Assembly (NCBI GenBank): GCA_006503535.1
Contig: QYRS01000011.1
Span: 868,001 to 932,000, forward strand
Direction of reading: 5' to 3'
DNA length: 64,000 nucleotides
DNA from: Arthrinium phaeospermum
Lineage: Eukaryota > Ascomycota > Sordariomycetes > Amphisphaeriales > Apiosporaceae
The translations under genes and the position numbers were made by a program. The notes below the pieces were generated by a model. The model was not told where the DNA came from. It was given only the letters and a program-made list of their open reading frames with translations, and did no database searches. Each line of letters starts with the position of its first letter. Position 1 is the first letter of the stretch. Shown in pieces: positions 1-12,169 of this stretch.

Positions 1-1345
1 TCGGAATGAACTCCAGCTCCGGCGCTTGGTAAACGGGCGGGATGTATCGCTCGAACGGGTTGCCCGGAATGAGGTCCCAATCTGGATCAAGTACCATACA
101 CGAGATCCAAAAACCGACAAGCCCAAATTTAGCCCGTGACTTGACGAACCTCTCCCTCCGATTGGTAATGGCAACTACGTCATTAGCCCAGGGATCCTCG
201 TCGCCAGCATCCACGCTTTGCTGGACCAAGTGAGGTCGACGATCGATGACGGCTCTGAAGTAAATATCTTCGATTCTGGGAAATGAAAGAATGGTTGTAC
301 GATTGTGGCGGGTTCCGGGAGTTATCTTGCTGGTCTTCCCAATGATATCAATGAACTGGCAGTTGAGGCGCGCGAGTATCTGGTAGACGCGAGAGTCTCT
401 CTTGAAGAAGTCCTTACTGGGCATGTCTCTCATACCTTCTGATTGCGTGGTAGCCATGCCCAGCTCACCGCGGCACTGTAGAGGGACTTCGAGAACGACA
501 CGGTTCAGCCGGGCGGGGTGATGTAAGCCGTTGCCGGCGATGAACTTCTGGAGTGCTCTGGCCACGCCTTCACGTATCTCAGCACTGTGCATGCGGTTTC
601 CTTCGATGGAGACTTCAATGTTACGGATTAGATGGCCATGCTTGTCAATGGGGATGGAAAATCCCGACTCGTGAAAGACTTTCTGGATGACGGCGTTGGT
701 ATCACGGTGAGATCGGGGCGGGTCGCGGATCTTGTAGTGGAAGATGTTGCCGCCATACAGGGCGGGCAAGCCCTCTTTGTAGAAGCCGCGGCAGGCGCGC
801 AGCAGCTCTACCGGGAGGTTGGGCCGGTCGCGGATGTAGACCAGAGACCAGCCTTTGAGGACATTGATGGGCTTCCAGTGAGTCAGGAGAAGCTTGAAGA
901 TCTCGGACCGGATCTCAAAAGGCAGTCGGCCAAACGTGCCCATGGCCTCTACATCATGGTGAAGACTTCGGTCTGACGACTGCTGGTCGTTGAAGGCGGA
1001 CAAGGCAAGCAATGATTCGTAGGCGGGCTTCTCGAGCCCGTCGTCTTCACCGTCGTCCCAGGGCGTTCCGAACAGCGAGTCCGTGTTTCGCCGCTTGCAG
1101 ACCCGGTCGTCGTAGGCGTTGGTGAGGCGTCGCTTGCCAGGATAGTTGGCATTGGCCAGGGCCTGGGCGCGGTGGAGGACAGAAGGAGCCTGCTCGAGCT
1201 CTTCTGGGCCGGCAGGTTCGATTTGGGCGGCTCTCATGATTCGGCGATGACGTTCCTGTTCTCGGTGGGAGGAGCGCTCCAGGGCGAGACCTCTGGTCAC
1301 GGCTCCGCCGCGACGTCTCGCAGTACGCGCGCGTGCATTAGGCAT
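1..1345 (-). CDS. Fungal hypothetical protein with F-box-like/2EXR-type N-terminus, partial
   Basis: One uninterrupted frame starts at the ATG at 1345 and runs off the left edge with no stop (about 448 codons visible). The first 120 residues are basic and low in complexity. A segment beginning GTFGRLPFEIRSEIFKLLL follows, then ELLRACRGFYKEGLPALYGG. That arrangement (LPxEIRxxIxxLLL, then LLRxCRxxxxExxPxLYG) is typical of a large family of fungal F-box-like/2EXR hypotheticals. The middle contains a run reading RFVKSRAKFGLVGFWI. No enzyme motif was recognised. Function is unknown; an adaptor or protein-binding role is inference from the F-box-like start. The C-terminus lies outside the window. 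Confidence 0.7.
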   Translation of the reverse strand, partial: MPNARARTARRRGGAVTRGLALERSSHREQERHRRIMRAAQIEPAGPEELEQAPSVLHRAQALANANYPGKRRLTNAYDDRVCKRRNTDSLFGTPWDDGEDDGLEKPAYESLLALSAFNDQQSSDRSLHHDVEAMGTFGRLPFEIRSEIFKLLLTHWKPINVLKGWSLVYIRDRPNLPVELLRACRGFYKEGLPALYGGNIFHYKIRDPPRSHRDTNAVIQKVFHESGFSIPIDKHGHLIRNIEVSIEGNRMHSAEIREGVARALQKFIAGNGLHHPARLNRVVLEVPLQCRGELGMATTQSEGMRDMPSKDFFKRDSRVYQILARLNCQFIDIIGKTSKITPGTRHNRTTILSFPRIEDIYFRAVIDRRPHLVQQSVDAGDEDPWANDVVAITNRRERFVKSRAKFGLVGFWISCMVLDPDWDLIPGNPFERYIPPVYQAPELEFIP

Positions 1346-3084
1346 GTTGACTGATGGGCCGGATTGAAGTGTGGTGGACAGACGGGTGTAAGTGAAGGTA
1401 GCAGAAGAAGTTGCGACCTAAAGCGGAAACAGTATGTTGTCTTGGAAGAGCCTGATCATAGCAGTTCCTGCAAATATCATTAGTATGATCATATGCCATG
1501 TACATGGTAACTGCATGAGACTGTGAAGGGCGGGAAATTGTAGGACAGAGTTGTGAAGGAATAATGATTACCTGCTAATGTCTTGTTCTTGTAAGTGAGT
1601 GGACTTCCTTTCGAGGAAGAAGGTTTGGTGAAATGTTGAAAGGGCTGGAATGGGAACGCGCTCTTTCCCTGGGCAGGGCTTACATGTTGTGGCGACGGAT
1701 CAACGCCGAGTACCTACCTTTTCTCGCGAAGTGGTAGAGAAACTTCTCATCTGGCAAATTTGCTTGGTGATTCTTTTTTACACACTGATGCAGGGCAACA
1801 TGGACACGGAGAAGGTCTGAGTTCCACCTGGGTTGGGGAGTGTTGTGCTTGGTCTGGAGTGGAAGAAGGAAAGAGGTGGTAAGGACCTACTCGGAACTCC
1901 CAAGTTGCATATGCAACTCTGGCGTTGACATATAGAGGTCGGGGATATTGAATTCATCGAAACGTTCCTGCCCTTTTGTAACTTCACTTATTTCTCTTGA
2001 GCTACCTACTGTAATTCGACATCTACTAGTCGCAGCAGGCCATGGAACCTCAGAAGCACAAAAGGACTTTAGCCACGTACCTAGCTAATGGAATGCTCAT
2101 TGAAGGCATCCCTGATAGAATCGGCTGTCTTCTGTGGCATATAGCCATGTTCTTATTGCTTACCCAAGAAGAAACCCGAGATCTGTATGTTCTCTTTCCA
2201 TATAACGAAGAGCATAACGCAATGTTTGGCCTCTGAAACCGCAGGCACACTTACTCATGAACAGTATGAGTGCCTATCTGGGCCTGCAGGACGTGACATG
2301 CCTATACAGCTTGTCCGTGTATCTTAACAGTATTCTGAAGGGAAAACCCAGTTTATACCCTGTCTCAAATGTAATGGACCGAAACTGGACCACAGAGCCC
2401 TGACTGACCGTTGGATATGTCGGGTCCGTGACCCGTATACCAGATGATGGAATACTCAACCATGCCAAATGAGAACTTATCCCAGGAAAGGTTCATAGGT
2501 TGGTTCGAAGTAGAGAAATGCTGAGTTCAGAAACATGTCTTGCTCAGATTGTGGTTGCTTTCAGGTGCATGGTGTGGCTCAATTGTAGAAACAAAGTCGA
2601 GACAGGTATGCCGTCGCCAGTTTGTTCAGTCACAGGACGATGCTGTTGGAAAGAAAAGACAGCTTGGGATGTGTGCTGTACAACTAAGCCTGTTCACCGT
2701 AATGTCAATATAAAGCGTCCTCCATCCATGAAACTCCACTAGTTTCCCTTCAATTGAACCATCGAAGGTCCAACCCCATTTCTGGGCTTGTGATGATCAA
2801 GCTATAGGGACGGGAGGGTACCTGCCAAGGAGCCAGGGTCTCTATACGATGTTGTGCATTGACCCGACCAGCCGCCATCGTAAGTAGCGTGGGGTGGGTG
2901 GCAGATAAGATAACCTAAAAAAAAGTTTGGGAACTTCCTAGCCGGAGCATCTGCCATTGTTGATGGATCGTCAGTGCAGCTAATAGATTCACCTCGTTTC
3001 AACACCACCTTGACCACTGCTACGCCCCCAAATTCATTCTTTTGGAAATTCAATACCCGAGCTCAGCAGCTTAACTTTTTCACA
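1346..3084. other. Intergenic spacer, divergent promoters
   Basis: This 1.7 kb spacer lies between two divergent genes. Short open frames on both strands overlap each other and show no recognisable protein signature. I see nothing else in it beyond ordinary promoter sequence. Confidence 0.6.
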
Positions 3085-3951
3085 ATGGCCAAGGAACGTG
3101 CGACGAAGCCCGTCTCGGAGAAGAAGCAGAAGAAAGAGAAGAAGGTGTCGGACGACAAAGTGAAGAAGCCCAAGAAGGAAAAGCGAACCAAGCCTGTCGA
3201 ATCCGAAGATGTCGACATGGACTCCGACAGCTCCAGCGCCCAGAAGGCCGCCCCCAAACAGAAGAAGGAATTGAAGAAGTCCAAGTCATCTAAGGCCGAG
3301 CGCAAGGCCACCAAGGCAGTTGCGCAAGCCGAGTCCAGTTCCGACTCCAGCTCCGACTCCGATTCTGACTCTGATTCCGACTCGGACGCCGTGCCATCCG
3401 CCAAATACAAGTTGCCGCTGGTTGCTAGCACTACCACGAAGGTCAAGAAGACGCCCGTGGCAGTGGAAGAGAACTCGCTTTTCGCCGTCGACGTCAAGCC
3501 CACTCCGGCCGCCAAACGCTCTGCGACGGCTTCCGATTCCTCCGACTCTTCCGACAGCGAGGACGAAGAAGACGAAAAGTCCGCCAGCAAAAAGACCCAA
3601 AAGAACGAGAACCAGTCCCAGGCCCCGACCGGCCTGAACCGACCGGCCCGCCGCCGCCTCAACCTGATGGGCAAGCAGCGCGAGCTCATCCGCAAGTCGC
3701 TCGGCCTCGCGCCCGGCGACCGCAGCCGCGAGGCGGAGGTCGAGGCCGCGCTGGCCGAGTGGACGACCAAGTACGACGAGAAGGCCGCGGCGCGGGAGGA
3801 GAAGAAGGCGCAGCGCAAGACCAAGGAGTCGGCGCGCCTGCGCAACAAGCGCGGCAAGCTGCTGGTGGGCCGCGCGCTCAAGGAGCGCACGAAGCAGCTG
3901 ACCAAGATGGAGAAGAAGGCGAAGAAGAAGGCCAGCAAGGGCGGCGAGTAA
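3085..3951 (+). CDS. Lys/Ser/Asp-rich low-complexity protein, probable nucleolar
   Basis: The protein has 288 residues. I chose the ATG at 3085 (context cacaATGGcc) rather than an upstream in-frame ATG at 2974, because the extra 37 residues look like untranslated leader. The N-terminal two thirds alternates Lys-rich blocks with acidic Ser/Asp tracts (for example SSSDSDSDSDSD), as in SRP40/Nopp140-type nucleolar proteins and CK2 substrates. The C-terminal third is ordered-looking: a RRRLNLMGKQRELIRKSLG segment, then a highly charged Arg/Lys/Glu helix ending KKAKKKASKGGE. There is no intron. A role in ribosome biogenesis is inference from composition only. The reverse strand also stays open because of codon bias; that frame is a shadow. 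Confidence 0.75.
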   Translation: MAKERATKPVSEKKQKKEKKVSDDKVKKPKKEKRTKPVESEDVDMDSDSSSAQKAAPKQKKELKKSKSSKAERKATKAVAQAESSSDSSSDSDSDSDSDSDAVPSAKYKLPLVASTTTKVKKTPVAVEENSLFAVDVKPTPAAKRSATASDSSDSSDSEDEEDEKSASKKTQKNENQSQAPTGLNRPARRRLNLMGKQRELIRKSLGLAPGDRSREAEVEAALAEWTTKYDEKAAAREEKKAQRKTKESARLRNKRGKLLVGRALKERTKQLTKMEKKAKKKASKGGE

Positions 3952-4349
3952 CGGATGGACACACATCAAGCATGCCCCCCGGGCGCGGCCCCCTACCTCT
4001 ATGCAGCACGATCTGCCGTCTCGGGAGAACGCTTGGTTTCATGTGGCGTATAGGAGTTTTTCAGCGTTAAAAGGCTAAGGGATCATCAATTCGCGGTCAG
4101 AAGCGATCAATCATTGATAAATATCATTTGCACATGAAATAAGACAGACTATCACAACCACAAATAATCTTCATGGGCTGGTAGTTGAGATTGTGAGGGA
4201 CTGACTGACTGCTTCCCCTAAGTGAAACCGATGGTAGATGTTCCCATGCCCCCTTTCCAGTACTGTACACTCGCCCTCTGGCATTATGACTAGTATTTTA
4301 CATTTTTGTGTCATTAAACGTGATATATCCCTTGAAAAGCGTTGCTGTC
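3952..4349. other. Convergent 3' ends, no gene
   Basis: A 398 bp spacer between two convergent genes. It should hold their 3' untranslated regions; no other structure was seen. Confidence 0.6.
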
Positions 4350-5093
4350 TCATGAGCTTTTCTTGCCCTCGCCCTCTACCTTGTCCTTGGTGTTGGCGAG
4401 CTGCTTCTTGAGCTCCGCCTCCTTCTCCTGCGCCTTCTTCTCGCCGCGGGTCCAGACCTCGCTGAGCTGCTCGGTGATGAGGCCCCAGTAGCCGACGCCG
4501 CCGTCCTGCAGGGCCTCCTTCTCCTTGCGGTCCCGCTCCGCCTTCCAGTCGGCGTCGGCGTCGCCCATCCAGATGGACTCGAGCGCGCCGCGGCGCTCCC
4601 GCTCCTTGCGCTGCAGCTCCTTCATGCGCTCGACCCGCTCCTCCTCGCTCAGCCCCGCGAGCTCCAGCCGCCGCGCCTTCTCCTCCCGGATCCGCCGCTG
4701 CATCATCGCGGACCGCTCCGTCGGCATGTCGCTCATGCCGCCGTACTTGAGCTTGTTGGCCGCCTCGTCCGCCTCCCGCTGCTGCTGCGCCCGCACCGCC
4801 GGGTCGCTGCTCGCCTCGGCCCGCGTGAAGCCGTACTTTTGCGCCAGCGACTGGCCCCGGTAATCGTACGACAGCTGGTTCATGCCCCAGAGCGCCGAGC
4901 CGCCCAGCACGAGCATCCGGAAGTCGAGGCGGCGCGGCGGCAGGAACATGGCGCCGATCGCGATGGGCGCGACGCCCAGGGCCACGTTGTGCAGGAGGGG
5001 GTCTTTGTACGTGGACGATTGTTGCTGTGGTGGTGGTGTCTCGAGAGCGCCCCCGCCACTGCGCGGTGGTGCGGCATCGTTGGGCGTCGCCAT
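4350..5093 (-). CDS. Small fungal membrane protein with charged coiled tail (family often labelled 'rhomboid family membrane protein')
   Basis: The protein has 247 residues and no intron. A Pro/Gln-rich start is followed by YKDPLLHNVALGVAPIAIG and a second hydrophobic stretch (MLVLGGSALWGMNQLSY), giving two likely membrane segments around residues 35-80. The rest is a long charged helix rich in Arg, Glu and Lys (for example RIREEKARRLELAGLSEEE), a predicted coiled coil. Similar fungal proteins are often annotated as rhomboid family membrane proteins, but I see no GxSG or catalytic His of a rhomboid protease, so protease activity should not be assumed. Location (mitochondrion or endomembrane) is unknown. 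Confidence 0.7.
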   Translation of the reverse strand: MATPNDAAPPRSGGGALETPPPQQQSSTYKDPLLHNVALGVAPIAIGAMFLPPRRLDFRMLVLGGSALWGMNQLSYDYRGQSLAQKYGFTRAEASSDPAVRAQQQREADEAANKLKYGGMSDMPTERSAMMQRRIREEKARRLELAGLSEEERVERMKELQRKERERRGALESIWMGDADADWKAERDRKEKEALQDGGVGYWGLITEQLSEVWTRGEKKAQEKEAELKKQLANTKDKVEGEGKKSS

Positions 5094-8000
5094 GGTCTTT
5101 TTGGGTTCTCTTTGGGTGCTTCAGAAAAGGTTCTCGATAAAAGTGAGTATGCGTCGGCTAGTAATCGTGATCAATTGCTATTGTTGTTTTCGCACAAGGT
5201 TTCTTAGAGGCTGGTGGGTTTGAGGGTCCAAGACTGAAGCTCTCGGGGCCTTTTTTTCGTGCAAGGATCTCTCGCTCGGTTTAAGTGCCTTACGTAGCGC
5301 CTGTCAAGAGCTCTACCTAAGTACTGAACCTCTAGCCCCGCAAACTCGAGATGCCAAGTCTAGCTGGGGTTGTCTATCTGAACTACATACACCCTCTGCA
5401 TTACTGCCCTTACCTCGCAGAAACCGTTTCGGACGAATTGTCTGCATCTTCGCAAATCGTAAACAGACAGACAATCCCTTGCATTTCTATTAAGAATGCT
5501 TGCTTCGATCGTTTGACGACAGCCCACGGAGCACATACACTTACTCTGGCGCATCACTTCAGTGTTGGAGTTCTATGTAGTGAGACCCGACCGAGTTATC
5601 TCTACTCTGCACGCACTTTAGGTGATAGATGATTGCACGTCGCAAATCCTTCTTCTCTCAGTAAAACAACGCGAGATGACATGCTATGCTGAACTGTGCC
5701 TCAGCTCTATAGTACAGTTGTCAATGTCCGTACAAGCCGATCCCGATGCTTGGGGCTGGCTGTACTGCAGTGCAAGGGTACATAGTCTGAGCAGAAATGG
5801 CATGGGGGTGTGTGAGCGGGTAACACGGCCTCGTACCAACAGGCCGGGACAACGGCTAGACCGTCCCCAGCTGTCAGCATGGCTCTCTGGCTTATGTGGC
5901 TGCTGAACTGCATACATCGTCCTGCGCCTACTTTTCTCATATAGTCTCCGGCGTCGATAATGGCGGCGTTCGTCCCATCTTTGAGGTAGGAGTGAGGTGC
6001 CCATCTGGTGATACGGCGCGAAGCTAAGCAAACCTCTTCGTCCTTCTCACATAGTACTGTTAAGCAGGTCAACGTTGCCTGCATAATCACTGCAAAGTCC
6101 TTTACTATCGCGCCACTTATAGGTTAACAGCATGATGTTCGTGATATGCCCCACGGACTAGGTAGAGAGGGGCTAATACCGTTCATCATCCTTTAGACAT
6201 AGCCGATGTGAGGAAGTAGATAAATTTTGGTTCCGACACTGATGATATACTCAACTAGCCTCACAAATCAAAACCCAGTCGTGAATCATATGTGAATCTG
6301 TTGTCGCCGCATAAAAATGTATGTGCAATATTGCCTATTTTCGCTCGGGCGGAAATGAACATTTCTGCGAACGCGATTCGGGGTAATGAATCCAGAGCTT
6401 TCCATTTGCCACCAATGTCGCAAAGATCTCTGAATATCTTCATGTTGTCATGTCATACGAGGAGTCGTCGTCTTACTCAGATGCAGTTACACCCCAAGGC
6501 GACCGCTGATGTGGGGGATGCGGAGACTCGCAATGTACATACCTATGCAATGCCCGTATGTATGCTTTGCCTGCAAGTAGCTCATTACTGTATACGAGCA
6601 CAAACCCCGGCTGGCCTAATGACGTCCGACTTGGTTGGCAGGCAAGGGAAGTACCGACGCACATAGGCTACCTATTCATGTTGTTATCAAAAAGGGCCGA
6701 AAGAGAACGCCAGCGGGTCAAATCCGAGCTGGTCGGCTGCTGTGCTACACAATGACGATTCGATTTCGGCGTTGAAGCCTACTTCACTCGTTGGAGAGTC
6801 TTCGTTGTGGAGTCGACAAAGGATGCGGATGCCCCTCGCCCAGTCCGGCAGATAGATAGGTTGCTTATACTTACACATACACGAGAGATCGTACAAATGC
6901 GGTACAGATCGACGAGAGAGTGTTAGCTGGTCAAGGTCTTGGTTCCCTTGAACGTTATCGTGGGCGACAGTGAAAGAAAGAAAATCCATATGGACCGACC
7001 GGCTGCATCGGCGCAACAATTCGACCGAGCTCAAGCTGTCAAAGAAGAAGTATTTCTCGAGACTACCGGGGCCTCTGCATACTCCGGTGTACTGCGCATG
7101 CATGGCGCAAAAGATGTCTTGGTCTCGGTGGCTTGTGGCTTGAAGCAACGAGGACCCGGGACTCCTAGATCCCGGCTAGGCTGGAATCCTACTGACAACT
7201 CTCTGACATGCTAGTAGGTAGATGCCAGCTAGTGCAGGAGGCCTGGAAATCATGGGGGTTGCACGGTAGGGCTGAAGCCAAGATAGATGGGACCTGTATC
7301 TTCCTCTGTGTATGGCCCCCAAAATCTGACGAGCAGCTTGTTGCATTGTGTGGTAGTATTCAAGTACTAACCAGCGCGCAGTGCTTGGTCACCGTTGGGC
7401 AGGTATAGTTGCATGCGAGTGCGATTGGATATCGTACACTTTTGGCCGTCATAGGGCTGAAGCAGGTGGGTACTTGCCCCCAAACCATCAGGATGTAGAT
7501 GGGATTGCGTCCCATGAGCGGCATGAATAGTTAGGCGGGCCGCTTCCGCGTTCGCCAGGCTGGGGGAGCGAGCTCGTCGAATGTTGGAGGCAGCATGCTT
7601 TGCGCAGGAGGCAACCAGGTGGCATGCCTAGTGGCCCTGCTATGCGCCATCCTCACCGTACTTAGCGGTTGAGAGACAGTGGTAAATGTTAGGGAAAAGA
7701 AGCCATGTGAGCCGAGTTGAAGCGGTCTGCAGGGAACGGAACGGATTGGACCTGGAGGGACGGAGCGGCTGTGATTGGATCCATGTGTTTTGCGCAGCAC
7801 ACACAAGTGCCTACCAAGTCATCGATGCCGGCGCCAAGGAGGGGTTGTTGTTGCGGGCGCGGGGTCTAAGCCACGCCTCGCTACTGCAGAATAGTGGTAT
7901 CGTCAATACCGTTAGCTCCGGCTTAGATGCCAAGATGGACTGATGCGTGGAGCCATCGCGACGAAGGGAAAAGGGAAGGAACATCTTGGAAGTATTGCTG

Positions 8001-9997
8001 CAGTTCAGAGTTACTCGAAGGGAAGATAAATCTGGCGACGGCGGATGTTAAGGGTAGGCAGGGCACACTGAGGTGTGTAGAGTAGAAAGGGAAGGGCCCG
8101 CCAAAGAGACTTGAGAGTTGAAGGATGTTGGCATGACGTCCCATTAGGCTTATCAGAAGACTTGATGATCAGTTGAACTGTGGAAGATCAATGGGATGAG
8201 ATGACGGGGGCTCCAGACGGGCGGTGCTCTCGGGCTTCCAACTTGTAGGGGTTTGGGAGGGATAGCCCTCAGTGTTAGAGTCCAATCAGAGAGGCCGACT
8301 TACTCGTTCGGCAATTTGTAGGGGGGTCCTTGTTGTAGGTCAGTAGGTTAGCGCTACGGCAACTAGTAGCATTGGCCTCATGTTCAGGTACTGTACCTAA
8401 TAAACTTCGTTCATCATACTCCGTAGTTTCCCCTTGTTGTCTGGACGGTTCTTCGCGCCATTGATACCTACCTGAGGGTTGTGCTGGCTTTTGCGTAGGA
8501 CGGAGGGGCAAGAGAGACGATCGCTTTCTCAGCACCGGCGTGTAATTGCTGAATTAGACAACTCACCAAGACTGTTTATGAAACATGTAGACAACTGCTG
8601 TGCTTCTTGCTGTACAACAACGAGCTGTGACGTTGCGAGCCGTGATACATTCATCTTGACTTATCACGGGGCAGTCGTGGCTACATTGTTTGCTTCTCCG
8701 AGTCGAGTCGGGCCCTTCTCTTCTCCGAGTGAGCAGCTACTCGGAGAGGGTTGCTGCACCAGTATGGCAATACTTGCTCTCTTCGCATCAATTCTGGTGA
8801 TACCCCATTATCATTGCATTCAGCCAGCCGCCCTGACGGCCGAGACGATCTCCAAACCAGGTGGGTGCTTGATTCCGTCATCAAACATCCACAGCTTAAA
8901 TAACAACATACCGGCATATACCATGAATAAAGGTAGGGTGTTCAATGGCCGCGGTTTATGATATTATCTCGGGTTGAAGCGAATGGGAAGGTCCGTCATT
9001 GGGAAATGTGAGTAATGCCTCGGTGAATCAACATGCAAGCTCCAAGACGGTGGCACTGGGCAGGCCGACAGCGCATCCGAACGGTGCTTGTGGTTGGGCG
9101 GAAAGCGGCTCAAGAATCCGCCCTTTTCCCTCCTGGATCGCGACATTGGGAACATGCAAAAGCAAGTCATCGGACTTGGTGTGCACATACAGTATCCCGT
9201 GCTTGGGGAGGGACTTGGAGGCTTGTACTTGACTGTACGTGTAGGTAATTTGCGGTCTTGCATCGCCGTGCATTGAGCAGGTAGTACATGCAGGGAGGGG
9301 TGGACCGCCCTGCCTGCACTAATGCATGTGCTTGTCGATTCGAGCCATCAGGGGAGTGACTCTACATTATTATACCAATGCCTGCCCACCTGCCTCTTGT
9401 CTAAGCCACTGGGAGTTTTTCCCTTAATTCAACCATCCCGCCGCGGCACATATATGTACGAGGAACTTCAAGCCCGTGCCACATCCATACATACCTACAT
9501 ATTTGCTTGCACCTATCTTCCTCCCCTCAACAACTGAAGTATCCAGTCATCATATATCCAGACTGTGTGCTTGCGACATAGTCTATGGTTGCAAGTGCTC
9601 TCTGCTCGCCTCACTCCAGCTGATCCGGCTCCATTGGAAGATCTGATCGCATAGCTGTCGCAAACGCAAACAACAACCAACCCCTCTCTATTCGGCATCC
9701 TCCACGCTTGATCTTTGTGCCATCCCGTGACATGCTAAGCAAGCTGCCATGGGAATTCCGACAACAAAAGTCACTGATCCGTACACACAGCACTCAACCG
9801 TGGACAAGACCTGCCGACACCTTCACTTCTTGAGAGCGGTATCCGACTTGCGGGCACGATATATACCCCACGTGCACGTGCACTCACTACCTCCTCGATA
9901 GCTGGTATAGGTGCTGGTCGCGAGAAATCGAAGAGTTCTATTCAGAACCGGCCAGGCGCGCGCTCACTGTCGCTCTGTCTTGCTCCCTCGGTTCAGC
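5094..9997. other. 4.9 kb gene desert upstream of the first Zn2Cys6 regulator
   Basis: No convincing gene in either strand. The longest open frames (about 120-160 codons, for example 8479-8961 plus) overlap other frames, lack family motifs and have no intron-linked continuation. Base composition is not extremely AT-rich, so there is no obvious RIP-degraded transposon. Part of it is likely an extended promoter or leader of the gene at 9998. Confidence 0.55.
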
Positions 9998-12169
9998 ATG
10001 TCTACATCCCCCATCGCCGGCGAGGGGTCGCAGCAGCAACCCAAAAAGACGGGGACAAGGACCAGTAGGCCCAAGGTCAAGACGGGATGTACTAATTGCA
10101 AGTATGCGACTCCGCTCCTTCCACGCCGCCACCTTGACAAGTGCGCACGACTTACAAAATCACTACAGGCTGCGAAGGATCAAATGCGACGAGAAAAGGC
10201 CTGCTTGTTCTCAATGCGTCAAATCCAAGAAAACATGCACTGGCTACCCCCCACCACCAAGAAGAAGGCCGTTTGAGGAGCCCATTCTCGCGCCAAGGCC
10301 CACGTCAGAGACGGGCTTAGCATTAGCACCCGCCAGGCCGCCGGCGCAGCATCTAGTGCCTACCGTCATCCAGGCCAAGCCTCCACGAATGCCTCAACAG
10401 CCATTGCCGCATCCCCGAACTCCTCCGCTAACCCCCACAGCAACATCCAGCTCTTTGACCTTGCATCGGCCGAGCTTCAGTCTAGCTTTCGACCCCCAAG
10501 AGGGCTTATACTTCCAGCTGTTCCGTGAGCGTACAGCTAGTGAGCTATCTGGTTTCTTCGATTCCTCCTTTTGGACTCGGAGCGTGTTACAAGAGTGCCA
10601 TGCGGAGGAGGCGGTGCGACACTCAGTGGTAGCGTTGGGTGCGCTGTACAAGACTCTGGAAAAAATGTCCGAAACACCGCCCACATCTCCAAGTGACCAT
10701 TTCGACCCAGCCGACAACGCCAAGATGCATTGGGAAGTTGCCTTCCGCCATTACTCCGATGCGCTTACATGCATGTTCGCCTCAACGCGCCAGGATCAGT
10801 CATCGCAGAGGAGCAGTCTTATGGCAACCGTGCTGTTGGCTTGTTTCGATTCATTCATCGGGGATCATAAACAAGCCATCGTTCAAATCCAGAATGGACT
10901 GAGACTACTGGAGAAGCTCAGAGAGGAGCGGCGGAGGGCTTTCTTGCCAAAGCCCGAGGAACCCGTCGAGCAAGATCTGATCCAGATGTTCACTCGGCTT
11001 GCGATTCAAGCAAAGTCTTATGATATGGCTTTCCACTTCCCTCACCCGTTCGTTATCCGGCTCACCCCGCAAGAAAGCGATGCTGCATCGCCGTCATCAG
11101 AGGGAGGTTCTCCTGTCTCTACGAACCAGACCCCAATCCCCGAGAGGTTCGAGTCCCTGTTGGAAAGTCGGCTCGCTTGGGACGCTCTGTTAGAGAAGAT
11201 ATTCCGCTTACAGAGACCATGTTCCAGTTCACGACCACCACGAGCCCAATGGGTATCCTACCCACTTCGCTCAAGCAGTACGGCATGATATTCCGCAACG
11301 AGATCGAGGCATGGTCTAAAGCGTTTGATGGCATACTGGTTTCACGCAACGCACCGGGAAAGAGCAGCCAAGAAAAAGCAGCAATTGCGGTTTTGAAGAT
11401 GTTCCAGATCATGGGCCAAGTCTTGTTTTTGATGACATTTAGCGACAGCGAGTTACAATTTGATGCTTTCTTGCCGCAGTTCCAGGCCATAGTTGATTTG
11501 GCCAGTGAGGTTGTCGGCGACGAAGAACGAAGGGCCGCCGCCAGACGTTGCCCAGACCAACGGTGGTGCCAGCATGCGGCAGGCCATACCGACATCTTTG
11601 GCGGCCACGACTTTACTGCGCCGCATATAAAGCCCAGTTTCAGTGCGGATCTTGGCATAGTCCCGCCCCTGTTTGTGGTGGCAACCAAATGTCGGGACCC
11701 ATTCATCCGGAGGAAGGCTATCCAACTGCTGAGAAGTAGCTCCCGAAGAGAGGGCATGTGGGATAGTGAACTAACAGCCCGCATTGGGATGTGGATTGCC
11801 GCCATCGAGGAAGAGGACGGCGGCTTCTTTGACGATGCCCCGTCGCCGCACACGGCCTATAGCGCAACTGGCAGGAGCTCGGCGGGGAGCCCGGGGTCGC
11901 TGTCCAATGAATCGGTGGGGTTCTCCGATGACGTACCGTTGGGCCCAGGGGGCAATGCTCGCTGGGGAAGCAACGGTCGTCGTGAGAGCATACCGGTCAG
12001 CGTGATAGGACGGACGGAGAAGAGGACGATACCCGAGGACAAGCGGGTCATGGTTCGGGCCGTCCAGTTCGACCTTCGCGAGCGCATCGCCACGCTCCAG
12101 TGCGGCGCGCGCAATCTGACGCCGGGCATGCAAGACATCAAGACGCGAACAACCAGAATCGTGTGGTGA
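9998..12169 (+). CDS. Zn2Cys6 transcription factor with an internal frame break
   Basis: Exon 1 is 9998-10101. A 67 nt intron (10102-10168, GTATGC...CTACAG) splits the zinc cluster, and exon 2 begins at 10169. Joined, the six cysteines fall at about residues 31, 34, 41, 48, 51 and 58 (C-X2-C-X6-C-X6-C-X2-C-X6-C), followed by a Pro-rich linker and a helical region typical of fungal Zn2Cys6 regulators. At about 11204-11222 the reading frame shifts: conserved-looking coding before it (AWDALLEKIFR) continues one frame over as ETMFQFTTTTSP and stays open to the stop at 12169. One missing base explains this. A weak 47 nt intron with a GTCGGC donor is an alternative. The total would be about 700 residues. 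The target pathway is unknown. Confidence 0.75.

Noticed and set aside
3063..3969. Long minus-strand frames (299 and 227 codons) opposite the Lys/Ser-rich gene
   Set aside because: They are antisense shadows of a low-complexity, codon-biased gene; their translations are Ser/Leu/Arg runs with no domain.
8479..8961. 160-codon plus-strand frame in the 4.9 kb desert
   Set aside because: No conserved motif, irregular composition, and competing frames on the other strand.
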